Shown here: positions 35,607-44,954 of the stretch, piece after piece
Layout of the letters: every line of letters starts with the position of its first letter
Position numbering within the stretch: position 1 is the stretch's first letter
Assembly (NCBI RefSeq): GCF_019703835.1
Contig: NZ_AP023054.1
Coordinates: forward strand, 1,957,580-2,021,579
DNA length: 64,000 nt
Direction: 5' to 3'
DNA from: Thaumasiovibrio subtropicus
GTDB taxonomy: Bacteria; Pseudomonadota; Gammaproteobacteria; Enterobacterales; Vibrionaceae
Position numbers and translations under genes: made by a program
The notes under the pieces: generated by a model
The model's database searches: none
Told to the model about the DNA's origin: nothing
Seen by the model: the letters and a program-made list of their open reading frames with translations, nothing else

Positions 35607-37202
35607 TTATTTTTTATTTTCATCGGCTAACAAAGCGATAAGCCCGTCAGCCAGAGTTACCCGCCAACTGAACGCGTCATGTCCAGAAGCAAACTCTCGG
35701 TAAGTGACGTCGTAACCTTTCGCAATCAATACATCGCGTAGAGTTCGATTCGTCTCCAAGATATCGGTCGCGCTGCGCCCAGTCTCAAATAGCCCAGCAT
35801 TCAAATAGATAGTGATTGGTTTGCGAGGTGACGCCGCCATCTCGCGGGTGAGCCATTGCGGCTCTTGATTTGGATGGCTCCACCAAAAGGAACCAGACTG
35901 ACTCAGCACCTTGCCAAATCGGTTTGGGTACTGGAATGCAATGTACATAGAGCCCAATCCACCGTAGCTCGATCCAGACAGAATCGTGTCTTTTGGTTGC
36001 GGGTCAACGCCGTGTCTCGCCTTGAGCCAAGGCATCAGTTCCTCTGCCATAAAGCGCGCATAATCCGGGTTTGGTGGTAACTCAATGCCTCGTAAGTGTT
36101 TTTGCGCTGGGTTGACAAAAAGTGCACGAATGGGCGGAATGAGTCCTTGATAAATAAGATTATCGAGAATTGTTGCCGCTGGCCCTCGGCGTAAATACGC
36201 CTCACCATCAAAGACAATTAACAGCGGTGCATCTTTGGCTAAGGTCGCTTCGCCATGCGGTGTATACAGTGACACTTTGCGTTCATTACCGAGTATCTTA
36301 CTTGCAACTTGATAGTGGCTTACTTCGCCACGTGGCGCGCCGAGTGGCTTTGTCCACTCATCGGACGGCGCATCCCCAAAGGTAAACGTTGACTGCACAT
36401 CGAACTTACTTTCGCCATCGACCATCCAGGGTTGCGTGTTCCATGGATCGCGCTGTGCCGTCGCTAAGATAGCCATGCGCTGTTCTCTTGGATCGGCATC
36501 AGTTAACTGTGGGATATTCGGGGCCAGTTGGTAAGACAGGCGAGCGCCATCGGGGATCTGTATGCTGAGATACCAGATATCCGTGTTCCCGATCTGCTCC
36601 ATTTCACTGTGCCCACCATAGGGCGCGCCAAAGACACGCACACCATACACATCCCCACGCCAAAAGAAGGTCGCGATTGCACTGCCGTCGGCGTTAGGCT
36701 CAATCAATGGCGTTCCGCTATCGACGACTTTTTGCCACAAAACGTCGAGCTGTGAATGGCGATTGTCTTGCGCTTCAATCTGAGAGGTTAGATACAACTG
36801 TTCAACAAACGGGCTAAGAAAAGCGGGGGGTTGCGCACCTTGAGGATGCGTCCGCGTCTCGATCGGTTTCAACGTCACCTTGACGACAGTATCGTCGTAA
36901 ACGCCGCCAACGCTAAGTCGATAGTTTTGTGAGGACTCAACAAGCCAAAACACCTCTCCCTCTTGCTCATTTGGTCTAATCCATTCTTGAACAAGCTGTG
37001 CATCTTCATCGAAGAGACGTGCATGGGCCACTGGGTGACTACTTTTCAGCGCGCCGCGATAATACATCCCCTTACTTGCTTGCAATACCAGCTCAGCCTT
37101 TTCGCCACTATCAAGTGAAATATCGCTATCAACAGAACTTGCAGCAATGGCTGCCTGAGAGGCACAAACACCCAGCGCTAAACCAATCCATTGACTTTTC
37201 AT
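35607..37202 (-). CDS. secreted ferric-siderophore esterase (Fes/IroE-like alpha/beta hydrolase)
   Basis: 531 aa with a signal peptide (about 1-20, ending AAIA), so it acts in the periplasm, as IroE does, rather than in the cytoplasm like Fes. An N-terminal beta-rich region (about 20-260, with a Fes-type YQLAPNIP stretch) precedes an esterase-D-like hydrolase with nucleophile S412 in SGSSYGGLGS, the SQSGSFWWS motif and a C-terminal catalytic His (SGHDAFSWR). Fes enzymes cleave the ester backbone of imported catechol siderophores. It is first in the operon with the TonB receptor, behind two Fur-box-like sites. Substrate specificity is inferred. Confidence 0.88.
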   Translation of the reverse strand: MKSQWIGLALGVCASQAAIAASSVDSDISLDSGEKAELVLQASKGMYYRGALKSSHPVAHARLFDEDAQLVQEWIRPNEQEGEVFWLVESSQNYRLSVGGVYDDTVVKVTLKPIETRTHPQGAQPPAFLSPFVEQLYLTSQIEAQDNRHSQLDVLWQKVVDSGTPLIEPNADGSAIATFFWRGDVYGVRVFGAPYGGHSEMEQIGNTDIWYLSIQIPDGARLSYQLAPNIPQLTDADPREQRMAILATAQRDPWNTQPWMVDGESKFDVQSTFTFGDAPSDEWTKPLGAPRGEVSHYQVASKILGNERKVSLYTPHGEATLAKDAPLLIVFDGEAYLRRGPAATILDNLIYQGLIPPIRALFVNPAQKHLRGIELPPNPDYARFMAEELMPWLKARHGVDPQPKDTILSGSSYGGLGSMYIAFQYPNRFGKVLSQSGSFWWSHPNQEPQWLTREMAASPRKPITIYLNAGLFETGRSATDILETNRTLRDVLIAKGYDVTYREFASGHDAFSWRVTLADGLIALLADENKK

Positions 37203-37223
37203 CCTAAATACGACCCTAAATGC

Positions 37224-37242
37224 AAATGAAAATAATTCTCAC
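37224..37242 (-). promoter_or_regulatory. Fur box 1 upstream of the esterase-receptor operon
   Basis: AAATGAAAATAATTCTCAC, about 22 bp upstream of the esterase start. It matches the A/T-rich Fur pattern with inverted GAGAATTATTTTCATTT on the transcribed strand. Confidence 0.65.
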
Positions 37243-37279
37243 GCATTATACCTATGCAATCAGCGACGTAAATAGGTTA

Positions 37280-37298
37280 AATGAGAATTAATTACATT
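37280..37298 (-). promoter_or_regulatory. Fur box 2 upstream of the esterase-receptor operon
   Basis: AATGAGAATTAATTACATT, 38 bp beyond the first box centre. The two sites together suggest cooperative Fur binding over the promoter. Confidence 0.6.
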
Positions 37299-37408
37299 TG
37301 TATAATTTGGGCTTAAGGCAAATAACTTAAAAAAAGACCTATAAGTTTCAGGTTATTAGAAGGGGCAATGTATAAAAACACACACAATTGCGGGTAAGTG
37401 ACAGCTGA

Positions 37409-37834
37409 TTATTTCCAAAGAACGGGCCCGTCACCTTGAGAGGATAAAATGTCATCTGGATTCCGTAAACGACACGATTTCATCGATAAACATCCGCATC
37501 CAATGCATTCACCCAATTCGTCACGGAGCTGTTCAAGTCGACGTATCTTTTGGTCTAGATCTGCACGCCACTGTGTTGCCAGTACATCCCATTCATCGGC
37601 TGTGGGCGCATGGTCAAGCGGCAGGTCAGCTAGCGCCGACTTGATCTCTTCAAGCGACATACCTAACTGTTGGGCTGTTTTGATAATCGCGATGCGTCTC
37701 AAGACGGAGCGCTCATAACGACGCTGATTGCCACTGTTGCGGTGGCTGACTATCAATCCCTTTTGCTCATAAAAATGCAGCGCAGACACAGCAACAGCAG
37801 AGCGCTTAGCGACCTGTCCTACTGTCAATTCCAT
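37409..37834 (-). CDS. soxR: redox-sensing transcriptional activator SoxR
   Basis: 141 aa MerR-family protein. N-terminal winged helix ([23 protein letters not shown]), a dimerisation helix and a C-terminal [2Fe-2S] loop with cysteines at 110, 113, 115 and 121, the exact C-x2-C-x-C-x5-C spacing of SoxR. In the family, oxidation by redox-cycling compounds or NO switches on the target promoters. No soxS neighbour is present, as is usual outside enterics. AGGAG precedes the start. It is divergent from the SRAP gene. Confidence 0.95.
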   Translation of the reverse strand: MELTVGQVAKRSAVAVSALHFYEQKGLIVSHRNSGNQRRYERSVLRRIAIIKTAQQLGMSLEEIKSALADLPLDHAPTADEWDVLATQWRADLDQKIRRLEQLRDELGECIGCGCLSMKSCRLRNPDDILSSQGDGPVLWK

Positions 37835-37982
37835 TCACTTCTCCTCGTCATCCCGTTACGATTTCTCTTTAAACTCTACCACTAGTTTACTCACGTTGAC
37901 GAAATGTAAAATCTCGATCACGATAAACGTGATGTACGAATAAACTCAACGTGCTGAAATAAAAACCGTTAGGAGTCAAGGT

Positions 37983-38561
37983 ATGTGCGGTCGATTAAAC
38001 ATCACGGATGACGGCCTAAGCCGCTTTATTATGGCGCGCCTCGGTATTCCTTTTGTCACACAGACAAACCAAGATCTACGCCCTACGCAGCCTATTCAAT
38101 GTTTGATCTATCTAAATGGACAATTCAGCCAATGGCAAGGCCAGTGGGGAATCAAGCCTGGATGGTCAAAGTCAATCCTCATCAATGCCAAGTCTGAGAC
38201 CGTAATGAGCAAGCCCACATTTAGTGACGCGTTTCGATACCGCCGCTGTATTGTCCCCTGCAATGGGTGGTACGAGTGGGTCAAAACAGACGGCACTTCT
38301 CAACGCTACCTTTTTACTGCCTCTGAACCACTTTATATGGCGGCCATCGGCTATGTCGCACCCACCCCATCACTGGTCACACTAACACAAGCCCCCAATA
38401 CCTTTTATCGTGCGTATCATCATCGAATGCCCACCTTAATTAAGGAAAGCAACCTTGAGGTCTATTTAAACCACTCACCTACTCAAGCACTTAAATTATT
38501 ACACACGCAACCCATGCCAGAGATTGAGGTTGTTCCTTATGCTAGCGGAGCAAATGGCTAA
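37983..38561 (+). CDS. SRAP-family DNA-protein crosslink protein (YedK/HMCES-like)
   Basis: 192 aa. Starts MCGRLN, so Cys2 becomes the catalytic N-terminal residue after Met removal; N68 (INAKSET), the CNGWYEWV motif and the HHRMP histidines (146-147) complete the active site. The family forms a stable thiazolidine crosslink with abasic sites in single-stranded DNA to protect them. It is slightly shorter than E. coli YedK (222 aa). Its end overlaps the convergent AraC gene by 20 bp. Confidence 0.9.
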   Translation: MCGRLNITDDGLSRFIMARLGIPFVTQTNQDLRPTQPIQCLIYLNGQFSQWQGQWGIKPGWSKSILINAKSETVMSKPTFSDAFRYRRCIVPCNGWYEWVKTDGTSQRYLFTASEPLYMAAIGYVAPTPSLVTLTQAPNTFYRAYHHRMPTLIKESNLEVYLNHSPTQALKLLHTQPMPEIEVVPYASGANG

Positions 38562-39417
38562 ATTGCTGCCGATACGCTCGCGGCGTACATTGCTTGTACT
38601 CTTTGAACTGCCGATTAAAATTGGCTTGATTTCGATACCCGACCCGCTCACTAACCTGCTGAATCGAAAGCTTGGTATCCGCCAACAGTTCTGCAGCTTG
38701 ATTCAAGCGGTACTTTTTTAAATGTTGACCGAAGCTTTCAGAAAAATGCGTAGCGAAAAATCGATTCACACTGCTGGTGCTCAGGTGCAGCAAAGCTTCT
38801 ATGTCTTCTAAACTGATAGGATCCATGTAACGCTGTGCGATAAACTGACTCACCTTCTGCACTTTCACCAATGCCTCTTTTTCATCGCTCTCAATGCGCG
38901 GGGGCCCAAACGACAATAGAGTCTCGACTTTGCTGTCTTCACAGAGCACTGAAAAAATGTGAATCAGGCAAGACAGCTGCGCGATTGCACTCCGAGAAGC
39001 CAATCCGTCTGTGAGTTGCGCAATTTTCTCCCCCGTTTCAGGACTAAACTTCAAGGCTCTATTAGCTTTAACAAGAAGGTCATGAAACTTCCGTAGCTCC
39101 GGACAACTGTGAATCAAATCCGCTATCCATGCCTTTTGAAACCAGATAACAATGGTTTCACACACATCACTGTCGACCCGTTGATGAGACCGAAAAGCAT
39201 GTGGAACGTTAGGGCCTATCAAGATAGTACTATTATGATCAAGTTGACCTTGATAGTGGCCCACGCACGCTTCTCCTCGAAAGAAGCGATGAATGACCAA
39301 TTCGTACTCTTGGCTATGATAATGCCAATCGTAGTTCTTCACTGTTTCTCGAATGCGGCGACAACGCCATGACATCCCCTGCCGCTGGGGCACTTTTTCA
39401 ACATGACCGATTTGCAT
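38542..39417 (-). CDS. AraC-family transcriptional regulator
   Basis: 291 aa from the ATG at 39417, chosen because GGTGAAG precedes it; the open frame extends 43 codons further without a convincing start. Residues 20-100 form a cupin-like N-terminal domain (WHYHSQEYELVIHRFFRGE... PNVPHAFRS). The C-terminal part has two helix-turn-helix motifs (DPISLEDIEALLHLSTSSVNRFF and SIQQVSERVGYRNQANFNRQFK) and the TPRAYRQ ending. The ligand and targets are unknown. It overlaps the SRAP gene end by 20 bp. Confidence 0.88.
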   Translation of the reverse strand: MQIGHVEKVPQRQGMSWRCRRIRETVKNYDWHYHSQEYELVIHRFFRGEACVGHYQGQLDHNSTILIGPNVPHAFRSHQRVDSDVCETIVIWFQKAWIADLIHSCPELRKFHDLLVKANRALKFSPETGEKIAQLTDGLASRSAIAQLSCLIHIFSVLCEDSKVETLLSFGPPRIESDEKEALVKVQKVSQFIAQRYMDPISLEDIEALLHLSTSSVNRFFATHFSESFGQHLKKYRLNQAAELLADTKLSIQQVSERVGYRNQANFNRQFKEYKQCTPRAYRQQFSHLLR

Positions 39418-39580
39418 CTTCACTTCACCGCACAAATAGTATTTATTAATGACCAATTTACACCAAAAAATTGCCCTCTGAGAGTGGAATGAGCGAAAAG
39501 TACTACTATTCAACTGAATATTATAAAGCTGCACCACTATCACCAATTACAGTGAATGCGTTGTCCAGAGGAGGTGCAAA

Positions 39581-39751
39581 ATGTTTGAGAAGAAATTGAA
39601 AAAGATGCTTCAAAGCACTCGAAGTCATTGGGTGAACACGCTTGTGACTAACTATGGTTTTGATACCGCGCATGACTGGCAGTCACTCGGATATGAGAGT
39701 CGGCAAGAAATGCTATGTGATGTTTATGCGCAGAGGTTGGTCGCCAAATAG
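39581..39751 (+). CDS. small conserved-looking protein, 56 aa
   Basis: ATG preceded by a perfect AGAGGAGG. The protein is charged and amphipathic (MFEKKLKKMLQSTRSHWVNT, then YESRQEMLCDVYAQRLVAK), without signal peptide or membrane segment. It is divergent from the AraC gene and followed by a good terminator, so it is a free-standing unit. Function unknown. Confidence 0.75.
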   Translation: MFEKKLKKMLQSTRSHWVNTLVTNYGFDTAHDWQSLGYESRQEMLCDVYAQRLVAK

Positions 39752-39796
39752 TCGATACTGTACTGCTTTGTCCTGAACTGACTCGCAGTGGTCGCA

Positions 39797-39830
39797 GGCA
39801 GCTCTAATCCCCCCAGAGCTGCCTTTTTAT
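39797..39830 (+). terminator. intrinsic terminator after the 56-aa gene
   Basis: Stem AGGCAGCTCT / AGAGCTGCCT with a 9-nt loop, then TTTTTATTATT. Confidence 0.88.
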
Positions 39831-39964
39831 TATTGCCTGACACCCACGTTAAATACCCCTTTGGCATTTCAACATGCCTTAACATCAAAGGGAAATAATA
39901 ACTATCCGCAAAACCCCGAATAGAGGTATAACTATACAGACATGTTTACCTTGAGTACGATTCA

Positions 39965-41089
39965 CTACACACCCGTCAATCGATCAATCATCGACTTGAT
40001 GGCTTTCATCTGTACCGCATTTTTCGTGTAGTACGTATAAGGTGGTTTACCGTGGTCGGTGTAACCCCAAAAGTCCCAACATCCTTTTGGATTAAATGGT
40101 GTCATCGCTGACGATTTCACTTGCGGGAAAACAACAATCAAATTGTTGGCTTCAGCTAGACCGAGATAGCCCGTCCCTTCCACATACTTCATGCCTATTT
40201 TGCTCACCCCTTGCTCACACCCGTGGATCGCGACATGGACTCGACATTGGGACGCATCGCCTTGGCAATCTGAAGGGATGTACGCAAACGCTTCATGATT
40301 CATGCTGGAGATTTTTAGCTTACCCGGCTCAACAAACTCAGTTTGGTCGAAGGTAATTAGGTTCTCCTCAATGTAATCTTGGCGGGGTTTTAAATCAGGA
40401 TAAATGAACTTGAGTATCTCTTTTGCCTGCTCACGCTCGCAGTCATTGATATAAGGCGACTTACTCTTAGGGCATGCCACATCACCCTCGACATTGGTGA
40501 GAAAACCGTGTCCAGCATTGATATAGTGGTCATAGTTGATCTGCGCTTCGGCCACCCCCATTTGCTGATAGAAATCTTTTGCCGCAGAAACAACACCGGT
40601 TGGTACGGTTCGATCATTCTCTCCTGAGAATAGATACACGCGATCGTCGACCAAGTTTTCCAATGCGTCTATCTCTTGATTTGCCTCTGCTTTTTTCGCT
40701 AGCTGAGTGATCAAGTCAACATCAGGCGGTGTACAGTTAAACAATTTGTCATCGCATACGCATAACGACGTCGCAGTCATCAAAGGTTGTGACAGATCAG
40801 GGTCACTCGCCGCACACTGCCAAGGGCCACCAGCGACCACGCCGACACCCACGAGATCTTTCGAATACGCAACGTGAAATTGACTGGTCATAAAGCCGCC
40901 AGATGACAAACCTGAAACGGACGTTTGATCACGTTGTGCGTCTAGTTTCGGTAACTTTGACGACTCAGCATAAACAAACGATGATAATGCAAAAAATGTC
41001 AGAATTAACCCATTTATAATCCATCCAAATACAGGACGCAGAACATTTCTCGGTAATCTCGTTCCACGAAAAAACGCTTTATCTTTCAT
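39965..41089 (-). CDS. PHA-depolymerase-like secreted esterase
   Basis: 374 aa. A long N-terminal membrane/signal segment (about 20-41, ending FVYA) directs export. The catalytic domain resembles type 2 short-chain-length polyhydroxyalkanoate depolymerases: lipase box GLSSG with nucleophile S62, then VVAGGPWQC, an acid motif SGENDRTVP and the histidine motif GHGFLTN. Several conserved cysteines (QCAASDP, CVCDDKLFNC, CQGDASQC, CWDFWG) fit extracellular disulfides. It lacks an obvious substrate-binding tail. It is transcribed alone. Confidence 0.85.
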   Translation of the reverse strand: MKDKAFFRGTRLPRNVLRPVFGWIINGLILTFFALSSFVYAESSKLPKLDAQRDQTSVSGLSSGGFMTSQFHVAYSKDLVGVGVVAGGPWQCAASDPDLSQPLMTATSLCVCDDKLFNCTPPDVDLITQLAKKAEANQEIDALENLVDDRVYLFSGENDRTVPTGVVSAAKDFYQQMGVAEAQINYDHYINAGHGFLTNVEGDVACPKSKSPYINDCEREQAKEILKFIYPDLKPRQDYIEENLITFDQTEFVEPGKLKISSMNHEAFAYIPSDCQGDASQCRVHVAIHGCEQGVSKIGMKYVEGTGYLGLAEANNLIVVFPQVKSSAMTPFNPKGCWDFWGYTDHGKPPYTYYTKNAVQMKAIKSMIDRLTGV

Positions 41090-41763
41090 AACTTAACTCT
41101 CCTTGATTTACGATAAGAAATTAATTGCATAAAATATCATACTGCAAAGCATAGGAAAAACATCGTTAATGCCTAGTGAGAATTTATGAAGATTTTGTTT
41201 AAAATAATTTGAAGCGCATATAACAATGAAATGCCAATGTATGTTTCAATACATATCGTTCACGCGATCAATAAACGAACGGATAATTATTCAGTTCGGA
41301 TATCGTTAAAACGGACTGGCGCTCCGCAATCTTGAAGTGCAAAGATTTTAAGACACGATGCATTCCGTGAGTTACGGATTAATATGTGCTTACATGCACC
41401 TATTCGTGCAATTTTCTTCTTCTTTAAGGTGAGAATCCGCACTTTTTTCTGCAGCGAATTAGTTAGCTCTTTGCTAGCTCTCGGGACAGATAAGTAGAAA
41501 AAGAGCTTGGTTCAAAACTTGGACGCTTTTGACACGTTGCACAACATTAAGGTGTGACGTGGATCCTGTATTTCATTGCAGAACGAAAAAGAGGAGGATT
41601 TCGCTAGAAACTGACTTAACTTTTGTCAATAATGCCTTGGCACAAAACCATATAAAGAACGCATAACCTGTTATTATTTTAATGACCCATCTATACTTAG
41701 TAATAGTGTTAGCGAATATTAAAATTAAATATATAGTACTTAAAATCAAGGAAACGACTGACC
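41090..41763. other. 674-bp intergenic region
   Basis: No gene seen. It contains scattered short inverted repeats, such as CGAAC/GTTCG around 41274-41301, and AT-rich DNA near the start of the LuxT-like gene. It may hold control sites for the two flanking divergent genes, but none is clear. Confidence 0.4.
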
Positions 41764-42222
41764 ATGGCCCGAATTACTGCCGCAGAAAAAGAAGCGAACA
41801 AACTTCGGCTAGATAAATTAATCACCAACGTCTTTCTGGAAGATGGTTGGGATGCAGTAACCTATGATCGTATCGCTAAAGAAGCCGATATCCGCAAAAG
41901 TACGTTACAGGGTTACTACCCTTCTCGTGCAGACTTTGGCGAGGCACTACGCGGTAAAGTTCTACCTGTCTTTTTAGATTATCTTAACTTTGCCTCGCGT
42001 GAAACGCTCATAGAGTCTTGGACTGACGCACTGAAGTTCAAGAAGTTTCGTCTCATTCTAAACATGATGATCATTACTGCAACTCAAGGTCAAACCAACG
42101 AAATGGCAGTAAAAGGTCTGGCTAACTTCATCCAGCATGTAACAAAACAGCTCGGTGAAACCGCCTACGAAGACGTAGAACTTCTTCTTGGCCGCACTAT
42201 CATTCGCTTGATGGAAGATTAA
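41764..42222 (+). CDS. short TetR-family regulator, LuxT/SwrT-sized
   Basis: 152 aa. The N-terminal helix-turn-helix (ITNVFLEDGWDAVTYDRIAKEADIRKSTLQGYYPSR, about 19-54) follows a highly charged start (MARITAAEKEANK). The ligand domain is short, giving the roughly 150-aa size of Vibrio LuxT/SwrT rather than the usual 190-210 aa. Functional equivalence to LuxT is inference from size and layout. No divergent target is close by; the long upstream gap suggests extensive regulation of its own. Confidence 0.8.
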   Translation: MARITAAEKEANKLRLDKLITNVFLEDGWDAVTYDRIAKEADIRKSTLQGYYPSRADFGEALRGKVLPVFLDYLNFASRETLIESWTDALKFKKFRLILNMMIITATQGQTNEMAVKGLANFIQHVTKQLGETAYEDVELLLGRTIIRLMED

Positions 42223-42240
42223 CACTCAGCGAAACTGCAT

Positions 42241-42272
42241 TTGGCGAGCCGAACACCACAAACGCTCGCCAA
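42241..42272 (+). terminator. hairpin after the LuxT-like gene
   Basis: A perfect 9-bp stem TTGGCGAGC / GCTCGCCAA with a 14-nt loop. There is no T-run, so termination strength is uncertain. Confidence 0.5.
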
Positions 42273-42343
42273 CCTCTCTCCCAGCTAGCACCATCCCAAA
42301 CACCTGCTATTGTTAAATCAGTATTTACGTATTATGAATTGGG

Positions 42344-43315
42344 ATGATTACTTCTATGCTCAAGTGGCTTACTCTGCTTCTCTGTTTCGTCGCACATTCG
42401 GCTTTCAGCGCCAAGGTAGTCTTCATCCACAGTTACCATGCGGATTATCGCTGGGTAAAACAGTACCGTGGGGCGTTTTTTGATGTCTTGACTGAACACG
42501 AGGTCATCGAATTCGAAATGGACACAAAACGCTTACCAGAAAAGATGTTCAAGCAGAAAGCCCGAGAAGCCTTATCGGTTATTGAAGAAAACAATCCTGA
42601 CGTCGTTGTACTGGCCGATGACAATGCGTTGAGGTTGCTCGGACCGACGCTCATCGAAAAGAAGATCTATGCCGTTTTTCTCGGTATTAACGGCAATCCT
42701 CGCCACTATTTCGAGCGCAGTGAGTTTATCGGAGGCGTCTTAGAGCGACCGTTACTTAAACGCTCCATTTCCATGCTGGTCGACATCGTCCCAGATGTTA
42801 AGAAGGTCCGCATCATGATGGATAACAACGTGACTTCTCACGCCATTCTGGATACGGCATTTGATCAGCGAAGACACCTAAACGTCTCCGGTATTGAAGT
42901 GACCAACCACCTTACCTCCAATTTTGAAGAGTGGAAACAGAGTGTGTTGGCTTTAGAAAATGAGAATGTTGATGCCCTCATTATCGCGAACTATGCCGCC
43001 GTGCACGATGACCAAGATAATCACGTCGCGCTTGATACGATCAGTCGCTGGACGAGTGAGCACTCCAGCGTACCTGTCTTCGCTTTTTGGGAGTATTCCA
43101 TCAAAAAGGATATGGCGATTGGTGGCTTAACGCTGAATGGTACCCATCAGGGTAAAGAAGCGGCTATCGCTGTCGAGTACTTTCTAACGCATGGAAAAAT
43201 GCCTCCCATCGCAACGCCAAGCCAAGGTGAAATGGTGTTTAGCAAAACCCAACTATCGCGATGGGGGTTATCATTGGATGATCGCTACATTAAACGTAGC
43301 CGCTTTGTCGACTAA
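42344..43315 (+). CDS. periplasmic binding protein of the ABC_sub_bind type, no transporter partner
   Basis: 323 aa with a signal peptide (hydrophobic core LTLLLCFVAHSAFSA). The two-lobed fold is recognisable (VVFIHSYHADYRWVKQYRGA, NPDVVVLADDNALRLLGP, PVFAFWEYSIKKDMAIGG). No permease or ATPase gene is adjacent, so it more likely feeds a sensor than a transporter. The next gene, convergent and 4 bp away, is a diguanylate cyclase, but it is on the opposite strand. A Met four codons downstream is an alternative start. Ligand unknown. Confidence 0.78.
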   Translation: MITSMLKWLTLLLCFVAHSAFSAKVVFIHSYHADYRWVKQYRGAFFDVLTEHEVIEFEMDTKRLPEKMFKQKAREALSVIEENNPDVVVLADDNALRLLGPTLIEKKIYAVFLGINGNPRHYFERSEFIGGVLERPLLKRSISMLVDIVPDVKKVRIMMDNNVTSHAILDTAFDQRRHLNVSGIEVTNHLTSNFEEWKQSVLALENENVDALIIANYAAVHDDQDNHVALDTISRWTSEHSSVPVFAFWEYSIKKDMAIGGLTLNGTHQGKEAAIAVEYFLTHGKMPPIATPSQGEMVFSKTQLSRWGLSLDDRYIKRSRFVD

Positions 43316-43319
43316 CGGT

Positions 43320-44429
43320 TTACACCGCTTCTAGTTGCAGCGAAGGTGCCACGCTAATACGATTTCTTCCCGCCGCTTTCGCCGCATAAAGCGCCTCATC
43401 CGCCGCGTTAAGGACGTCTGAAACGGACTGTTGGCCATCTCTCCCCGCGACACCAAAACTCATTGTCAGCGCGTCGTTGGCGATTTCAACCTGACTAATC
43501 AGCACTCGCAACTCTTCAGCGAGCGCCGCCGCTAACTGTGTTGAGCCGCGGCAAACAATCAAAAATTCTTCGCCACCATATCGCCCCACAGGGTATGCAT
43601 AGCTAACACAATGTGATTCCAATACAGATGCCACTTGCATTAACGCTTTATCTCCCACGAGATGCCCTTCTCTATCATTCAGTCGTTTAAAATGATCGAC
43701 GTCAGCAAGAATGAGTGAAAATGCGGCATTATCTTCAGCGTAAAGGTGCGCCAGCTCCATGATTTTTCTATGATTCGCGATGCCAGTTAAACCATCAATT
43801 TCCGCTAGGCGTTTTAGATGGCCGGCTTGATTGCGCGCCAACATGGTTTCTTCTCTAAAACGATGAATATGACCTTTCACCATCATCAGTAGCAACACAA
43901 CCGCAGCCACATACGAGAACTGTAGATCCCAAAAGCGCACACTATTATCCGTATAGGGCACAACGAGTTGAGGAAAAGTGTGCTCAATCGCGAGCATGAT
44001 AGAAGGGACAAACAACGCCACTAATGTAAATGACCAACGTAGAACACCTAAGTCCCGTAGTACACTCAAGGTATACACTGCGGTTGTTAAACAGTACAAA
44101 CCGGTCGGTCCATATGATCCTGCATTCATTATCCAAGAGAGAGGAATAGCGAATCCAAGTAAAAAAATGGCAAAGGCCACCGTCATCGACCGAAAATACC
44201 CTTTAAAGCGAGACAAATACCACATGGTAACAACACCACTCGCCGCAACGACGAGAACGAAGTTATAAATGGTCGGTGTCACGCTTAGCACTTGGTTGAA
44301 TACCGCAGCCACGAGCAAGAAGAGGACAACTATTGCCATAAAGGCGTGATGGATACGAACCAATACATCGTTTTCTGAACCCGTAATAAATCCAGCGACG
44401 TTATGATAAGCCGTGACCAAAGATCTCAC
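43320..44429 (-). CDS. membrane-bound diguanylate cyclase
   Basis: 369 aa. The N-terminal half has about six transmembrane segments (residues 30-190). A coiled linker leads to a GGDEF domain with the active-site signature RYGGEEF (285-289) and the metal-site motif LADVDHFKRLND. The cyclase signature is intact, so it should make c-di-GMP from two GTP. The inhibitory I-site (RxxD before GGEEF) is absent (SYAY instead), so product inhibition may be lost. The membrane part may be a sensor of unknown class. Confidence 0.9.
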   Translation of the reverse strand: MRSLVTAYHNVAGFITGSENDVLVRIHHAFMAIVVLFLLVAAVFNQVLSVTPTIYNFVLVVAASGVVTMWYLSRFKGYFRSMTVAFAIFLLGFAIPLSWIMNAGSYGPTGLYCLTTAVYTLSVLRDLGVLRWSFTLVALFVPSIMLAIEHTFPQLVVPYTDNSVRFWDLQFSYVAAVVLLLMMVKGHIHRFREETMLARNQAGHLKRLAEIDGLTGIANHRKIMELAHLYAEDNAAFSLILADVDHFKRLNDREGHLVGDKALMQVASVLESHCVSYAYPVGRYGGEEFLIVCRGSTQLAAALAEELRVLISQVEIANDALTMSFGVAGRDGQQSVSDVLNAADEALYAAKAAGRNRISVAPSLQLEAV

Positions 44430-44954
44430 TAAATTGCCTCATCCTTAAGAAATCAATCTCATCAATTATTCAGCACTGCAACCATTGATGCAAGCATGCA
44501 ATAGCGCGCGCCAAATTTATGTTCATCACGGTCAGGCACGAGAGACTAATACTGCTCAATATCGCATTGTGCATAAAAAACAACCAAACAAGCAATTAAC
44601 ATATTAACCCAAATAAACAGATAAACTCAAAACAAAAACTGCAAATGAATCAACAAACCAAACTAAAATCCATACTTTTCCACATAGATTCAAAATTAAC
44701 CACTACAAAACACAGATAGAACAACAACACAACCCTCTTAACAAACCAGCAACATATGAATTATCATACTGTTGAAATATGCAAGTACAGCGAAGCCTTC
44801 TTTCAATTGAGTCAGATTTTAGTACTGGCGGCATCAAAATCTGCATACTGAAATACATGACATTGCGTCGTATTTCTATGCCGAAACGACAGTACTCAGA
44901 CACTTGCTCAGATGATAAGTCGGTCTCGCACAACAACAACGAAAAGGACATTTC
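44430..44954. other. AT-rich region upstream of the alanine symporter
   Basis: 525 bp. No gene is credible. Some Vibrio alanine symporter genes are controlled by a glycine riboswitch; I looked for its conserved core here and did not find it. Confidence 0.5.

Noticed and set aside
44703..44954. Glycine riboswitch upstream of the alanine symporter, as known in some Vibrio
   Set aside because: The conserved aptamer core and its tandem arrangement are not visible.
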